From Clostridiales bacterium (GTDB lineage Bacteria > Bacillota > Clostridia > Lachnospirales > Lachnospiraceae): a stretch of 10,497 bases of DNA. This document shows positions 7,595 to 10,497 of this stretch, in pieces; the first letter of the stretch is position 1; the number at the start of each line of letters is the position of its first letter. The DNA lies in contig JAJQIQ010000090.1 in NCBI GenBank assembly GCA_021199135.1, positions 1 to 10,497 on the forward strand, read 5' to 3'. The position numbers and the translations under genes were made by a program. The notes beneath the pieces were generated by a model that was given only the letters and a program-made list of their open reading frames with translations, was not told where the DNA came from and did not search any database.

Positions 7595-7930
7595 GCGCCC
7601 GCTCGGAGACAGTGCAAAAGGGGCGATGTGACAGAGCAAATTGTGATTATGCGCCCGCCGCGGACATATTTCATCCGGACTAGTGACTCACCTCTAGCGG
7701 TTCTAGGTGCTCGGGAAAATTTCTTGTCCAACCACGCGTCGGCTCCACGCGACATCCATGTCGCGCACCGCCTCTCGAATACATCCCTGTATTCGAGCCG
7801 CTGAAAATACGCCGAGCACCAAGGACCGCACGAGGCTCGTCAAACCGTCTCGGCTGAAACACGTCCACGGCGGGCGCGTCTCTACGTTGTGCAACTGTCA
7901 CATCGCCCTGCTACGTTTTTGAGCGGGCAC
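7595..7930. repeat. Foldback element 3 (336-base imperfect inverted repeat)
   Basis: It fills most of the 425-base gap between yicI and nadC and contains no credible gene. The two halves pair along most of their length: 7597-7604/7921-7928 (8 bp), 7621-7634/7895-7908 (14 bp perfect, GGGCGATGTGACAG), 7651-7660/7868-7877 (10 bp perfect), 7662-7665/7863-7866, 7669-7673/7855-7859, 7684-7687/7839-7842, 7691-7694/7832-7835, 7697-7701/7825-7829 and 7706-7714/7812-7820 (9 bp). The apex (7715-7811) carries two perfect hairpins, 7748-7755/7758-7765 (8 bp) and 7774-7783/7788-7797 (10 bp). CGGCTC at 7740-7745 could pair with 7795-7800 to form a three-way junction. The ends read inward are GCGCCCGCTC and GTGCCCGCTC. 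No transposase lies inside. It could be a MITE-like element or a large structured RNA. If yicI transcription ends at 7959-7986, the element lies in that 3' UTR. Confidence 0.75.
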
Positions 7931-7958
7931 AGCTATCGCTAAGGGCTACGCAACGAAA

Positions 7959-7986
7959 ATGAGCCGGGCATTTATGCCCGGCTCAT
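7959..7986. terminator. Bidirectional intrinsic terminator between yicI and nadBC
   Basis: A perfect 13-bp GC-rich hairpin (7959-7971/7974-7986, core GAGCCGGGCA) lies 22 bases beyond the nadC stop. On the minus strand TTTT (7956-7959) then CGTT follows the stem; on the plus strand a T-rich tract (ATAATTTTATTG) follows. It most clearly terminates nadBC and probably also transcripts from yicI. Confidence 0.85.
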
Positions 7987-8008
7987 ATAATTTTATTGTA
8001 ATTATCAA

Positions 8009-8863
8009 TCATATAGCGTGGAGATTTTTCAGCGAGAGGTCGAGGATGGGGGCGGAGTGCGTGAGCGCGCCGCTGGAGACGAAATCGACTCCGAGGCCGC
8101 AAAGGCGCGAGATGTTCTCGCGGGTGACGTTGCCGGAGACCTCGATCTGCGCGCGCCCGCCGATGATGCCGATTGCCTCGCGCATCATATCGTCCGGCAT
8201 GTTGTCGAGCATGATGATGTCCGCGCCGGCCTCGAGGGCCTCGCGCACCATGTCGAGCGTCTCGACCTCGACCTCTATTTTCCTGACGAACGGGGCGTAA
8301 TTTTTCGCCGCCTCTATCGCGTTTTTCACGCCGCCCGCCGCGCCGATGTGGTTGTCCTTTAAGAGCACGCCGTCCGTCAGGTTGTAGCGGTGGTTGTGGC
8401 CGCCGCCGACGCGCACTGCGTATTTTTCAAAAATTCGGTTGTTCGGGCTGGTCTTTCGCGTGTCGAGGAGCTGCGTCTTCGTCCCCTCGAGGAGCTGTGC
8501 TACGGAGCGCGTGTATGTCGCGATCCCGCTCATCCGCTGAAGGTAGTTTAGTGCGGTGCGCTCGCCGCACAGCAGCGTACGGATGTCGCCTCGCACCTTT
8601 GCCACCTGCTGCCCGCTTTTCACCTCGTCGCCGTCCTGCGCGAAAAACTCGGTTCTCGTGTTTTCATCCAAAAGGGCAAACACGCGTTCGAATACCTGGA
8701 GGCCGCAAATTATGCCGTCCTCCTTGCAGATGAGGTCGACCTCGCCCTGCTGCGGGTGCGGCATCACGCTGTTCGTCGAGACGTCCTCGCTCGTTATGTC
8801 CTCGCGGAGCGCGCTCAGGATGTACGGGTCCACGTTGAGCTTCATTGTGACCGGATCAAACAT
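8009..8863 (-). CDS. nadC: Quinolinate phosphoribosyltransferase (nicotinate-nucleotide pyrophosphorylase, carboxylating)
   Basis: Protein of 284 residues, normal for the family. It turns quinolinate and PRPP into nicotinate mononucleotide, CO2 and pyrophosphate, the third step of de novo NAD synthesis, in the cytoplasm. Family motifs are intact: E-R-T-A-L-N-Y-L-Q-R-M-S-G-I-A-T (101-116), D-T-R-K-T (134-138), V-R-V-G-G-G-H-N-H-R (150-159), L-L-K-D-N-H-I (167-173), E-V-E-V-E (197-201), L-D-N-M (219-222), E-V-S-G-N (241-245) and V-S-S-G-A-L-T-H-S (262-270). The basic residues R102, R136, K137, H158 and K169 fall where the family binds PRPP and the quinolinate carboxylates. The start at 8863 has AAAGAGGT 6 bases upstream; Met7 is an alternative without a site. 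It follows nadB after a 14-base gap, so the two are co-transcribed and end at the hairpin at 7959-7986. Confidence 0.97.
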   Translation of the reverse strand: MFDPVTMKLNVDPYILSALREDITSEDVSTNSVMPHPQQGEVDLICKEDGIICGLQVFERVFALLDENTRTEFFAQDGDEVKSGQQVAKVRGDIRTLLCGERTALNYLQRMSGIATYTRSVAQLLEGTKTQLLDTRKTSPNNRIFEKYAVRVGGGHNHRYNLTDGVLLKDNHIGAAGGVKNAIEAAKNYAPFVRKIEVEVETLDMVREALEAGADIIMLDNMPDDMMREAIGIIGGRAQIEVSGNVTRENISRLCGLGVDFVSSGALTHSAPILDLSLKNLHAI

Positions 8864-8877
8864 ATTTTACCTCTTTC

Positions 8878-10230
8878 TTATACCGTCAGTACTCTTTTAC
8901 CTTGCAATCCGTCGATCGCGCCGTGGTAGTTGTCGTCGCGGCCCATCTCCTGGTCGGCCTCCGCGATCGCGTCGCGCACCATCCCGTGGTTCTCCCGGCG
9001 AAGCGCCTCGACGTCCTTATATTTCGAGAAATCAATATCGTCAAACGCCGACCCGTCTATCCCGCACGGCCCCTGCGCTCCGATCTGTGCCGCTGCCCGG
9101 CCCGCGAACACCATGCTCTCGAGGAGCGAGTTGCTCGCGAGGCGGTTCCTCCCGTGGACGCCATTGCAGGCAGTCTCGCCGACCGCGTAGAGATGCTCCA
9201 TCGACGTGCGGCTGTCGTGGTCTACCCAGACCCCGCCCATGAAGTAGTGCTGCGCCGGGACGACCGGTATCACGTCCTTTGTCACGTCGTAGCCGTGCTC
9301 GCTGCAGTAGCTCACGATGTGCGGGAAATGTGAACGCAGTTCATTTTCGGGAATCGCAGTCAGGTCCTCCCAGACGAACTCCGTCTTGTCCTTGTTCATC
9401 TGGTCGAATATGGCCTCCGTCACGACGTCGCGAGGTTGGAGCTCGTCGACGAAACGGTTCATGTATTTGTCGTAGAGCTTGGCGCCCTCGCCGCGCACCG
9501 ACTCCGTGATGAGGAAGCACCTGTCCTCCTCCTGTTCGGTGTAGAACGTCGTCGGGTGCACCTGCACGTAATTTATGTCCTTCAGGCGGATATCGTGCTG
9601 CAGCGAGAGCGCGAGCGCGTCTCCCGTCAGGTGCGAGAAATTCGTGGAACGGCGGTAGAGCCCGCCGATGCCGCCGCAGGCCCAAACCGTGTTCTGCGCC
9701 CTCACGGTCTCAAATGAGCCGTCCGGCATGCGCAGCACGGCCCCGTAATTTTTATTGTCCTTGCAGACGATGTCGACCATCACGGTGTACTCCATGATGG
9801 TCACGTTGCTAAGCTTTCTCACCTGCTCGAGGAGCTTGCTCGTGACCTCGCGCCCGGTCTCGTCCTCGTGGAAGAGGATGCGCTTGTCCGAGTGCGCGCC
9901 CTCGCGCGTGAACATGAGCTCGCCGTTTTCGTCCCGCGCGAAATCCACGCCGCAGCCTATCAGGTCTTTGATGAGCCCCTGCGACGAGCGGATCATGATC
10001 TCGACCGACTCGGGGTCGTTCTCGTAGTGCCCTGCCCGCATCGTGTCCTCGAAGTAGCTGTCGTAGTCCGACTCGTCCTTGAGCATGCAGATGCCGCCCT
10101 GCGCGAGAAACGAGTCGCTGCTCTCCACGTCGCGCTTCGTGACGATGAGAACCCTCTTATCCCTCGGAAGCTTCAGCGCGCAATAAAGCCCTGAACAGCC
10201 GCTCCCCACGATCAAAACATCCGTATCCAT
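8878..10230 (-). CDS. nadB: L-aspartate oxidase (short form)
   Basis: FAD enzyme of 450 residues that oxidises L-aspartate to iminoaspartate, the first step of de novo NAD synthesis; quinolinate synthase (NadA) uses the product. Motifs: FAD-binding G-S-G-C-S-G-L (9-15), S-F-L-A-Q-G-G-I (40-47), R-E-G-A-H-S (109-114), C-G-G-I-G-G-L-Y (185-192), H-P-T (225-227), R-G-E-G-A (246-250), R-D-V-V (267-270), H-Y-F-M-G-G-V (328-334) and the C-terminal flavin motif G-R-N-R-L-A-S-N-S-L-L-E (360-371). H225, R267 and H328 match the substrate-handling residues of the fumarate reductase/aspartate oxidase family. It is about 90 residues shorter than E. coli NadB because the C-terminal helical domain is cut down, as in several Clostridia. 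The ribosome-binding site is weak (GAAAG/GTGTGG). Succinate dehydrogenase flavoprotein is unlikely given the nadC partner and the lack of the sdhA/frdA C-terminus. Confidence 0.95.
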   Translation of the reverse strand: MDTDVLIVGSGCSGLYCALKLPRDKRVLIVTKRDVESSDSFLAQGGICMLKDESDYDSYFEDTMRAGHYENDPESVEIMIRSSQGLIKDLIGCGVDFARDENGELMFTREGAHSDKRILFHEDETGREVTSKLLEQVRKLSNVTIMEYTVMVDIVCKDNKNYGAVLRMPDGSFETVRAQNTVWACGGIGGLYRRSTNFSHLTGDALALSLQHDIRLKDINYVQVHPTTFYTEQEEDRCFLITESVRGEGAKLYDKYMNRFVDELQPRDVVTEAIFDQMNKDKTEFVWEDLTAIPENELRSHFPHIVSYCSEHGYDVTKDVIPVVPAQHYFMGGVWVDHDSRTSMEHLYAVGETACNGVHGRNRLASNSLLESMVFAGRAAAQIGAQGPCGIDGSAFDDIDFSKYKDVEALRRENHGMVRDAIAEADQEMGRDDNYHGAIDGLQGKRVLTV

Positions 10231-10334
10231 TCATCCACACTTTCTTTCGCCGACCGCGCCGCCAAATGCGCTCGGTCAGCGGTCACATGATCATGTAACA
10301 GTCCAGGCACACCGCAAAAGGGATGTGCTCGGAT
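10231..10334 (-). promoter_or_regulatory. nadBC leader with three hairpins and a candidate operator
   Basis: The roughly 100-base untranslated leader between the promoter and nadB is rich in dyads. An RNA hairpin 10307-10313/10322-10328 (7 bp with one G-U) comes first. Next is a near-perfect 18-base palindrome at 10282-10299 built on ACATGATCATGT (10285-10296). A bulged stem 10252-10259/10268-10277 lies about 22 bases before the start codon. The loopless palindrome suits a dimeric repressor better than an RNA stem. NiaR is a common NAD regulator in Firmicutes, but I cannot match its site with confidence. No U-tract supports classical attenuation, and no known riboswitch is recognised. Confidence 0.45.
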
Positions 10335-10340
10335 GGAGTG

Positions 10341-10369
10341 AGTATACCACAAATTGCAAGGAGTGGCAA
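10341..10369 (-). promoter_or_regulatory. Sigma-A/70-type promoter of nadBC
   Basis: On the minus strand TTGCCA (10364-10369) and TATACT (10341-10346) are separated by exactly 17 bases. The -35 matches TTGACA and the -10 matches TATAAT at 5/6 positions each. Transcription would begin near 10334, about 100 bases before the nadB ATG. This is the best promoter in the window. Confidence 0.75.
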
Positions 10370-10381
10370 GATGAGATTTGA

Positions 10382-10425
10382 CGTTACATTTCAGACGTCA
10401 GCCAGCTGACATCTGAAATGTAACG
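10382..10425. repeat. 21-bp near-perfect inverted repeat upstream of the nad promoter
   Basis: Arms 10382-10402 and 10405-10425 are inverted copies with one mismatch (10396/10411) and a two-base spacer; the arm begins CGTTACATTTCAG. It ends 13 bases before the -35 box of nadBC. No U-run follows on either strand, so it is not a clear terminator. It could be a large operator, a cruciform-forming site, or a relic of a palindromic mobile element. Confidence 0.7.
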
Positions 10426-10461
10426 CAGCACACGCATTTACGGGCTAAATTTATGTATTCT

Positions 10462-10494
10462 TCCCGCACCAGCAGCGGAGTGCTTGGTGCGGGA
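10462..10494. repeat. GC-rich hairpin at the window edge (possible terminator)
   Basis: A perfect 10-bp stem (TCCCGCACCA 10462-10471 with TGGTGCGGGA 10485-10494), extended by a 3-bp inner stem after a bulge. It resembles a terminator stem for a gene to the right, but no T-tract follows on the minus strand, and the plus-strand flank is cut off after three bases. Confidence 0.5.
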
Positions 10495-10497
10495 TTG

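Noticed and set aside
7586..7922. Short frames on both strands in the gap after yicI
   Set aside because: They arise from the inverted repeat. No start is preceded by a convincing ribosome-binding site and the peptides look random.
7595..7930. Insertion sequence
   Set aside because: The inverted ends suggested one, but there is no transposase or remnant of one, and no clear target-site duplication was found.
182..7930. CRISPR array
   Set aside because: The repeated motifs are inverted ends at large, uneven distances, not regularly spaced direct repeats.
10268..10277. A fourth foldback element end (GCGCTCGGTC)
   Set aside because: It matches the terminal motif closely (9/10 to GCGCTCGCTC), but no inverted partner was found before the window edge, and it forms part of a local leader hairpin.

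Overview
The window looks like a GC-rich (roughly 60 %) genome of the Clostridia, perhaps an Oscillospiraceae-like gut or rumen bacterium. This is inferred from strong AGGAGG-type ribosome-binding sites, AT-rich promoter gaps between GC-rich genes, a Gram-positive-style lipoprotein signal, and gene content typical of plant-glycan users. The genus cannot be fixed from sequence alone.

Layout. (1) Positions 1-5077, minus strand: a cytoplasmic GH74 xyloglucanase-type enzyme (5077-2753), then a GH31 alpha-xylosidase/alpha-glucosidase (2554-485), then the first 46 codons of a lipoprotein (140-1, cut by the window edge) that could be a sugar-binding protein. (2) Positions 5078-5243: a divergent AT-rich control region. 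(3) Positions 5244-7583, plus strand: a second GH31 enzyme, a close match to E. coli YicI alpha-xylosidase. (4) Positions 7595-7930: a long imperfect inverted repeat, followed by a shared terminator hairpin at 7959-7986. (5) Positions 10230-8009, minus strand: nadB-nadC, for quinolinate synthesis and its conversion to nicotinate mononucleotide, with a good sigma-A-type promoter at 10341-10369 and strong inverted repeats upstream.

How the genes work together. Neither the GH74 nor the two GH31 proteins has a signal peptide. The simplest reading is a locus for intracellular breakdown of imported xyloglucan oligosaccharides: GH74 cuts the glucan backbone and the GH31 enzymes remove alpha-linked xylose from non-reducing ends. 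A transporter is needed, and the truncated lipoprotein is a candidate binding component. The nad genes are a separate housekeeping unit that converges on the yicI-like gene at the terminator.

Most unusual signal. Three of the gaps between genes (182-461, 2584-2732, 7595-7930) each hold an element able to fold back on itself. All six ends, read inward, fit one 10-base pattern, GYRCYCGCKC. The outer 21 bases of the first and third elements are 18/21 identical. This looks like an uncharacterised family of small palindromic mobile elements (MITE-like) or structured RNAs. One copy sits inside the GH74-GH31 operon, and another may supply a promoter -35 box.
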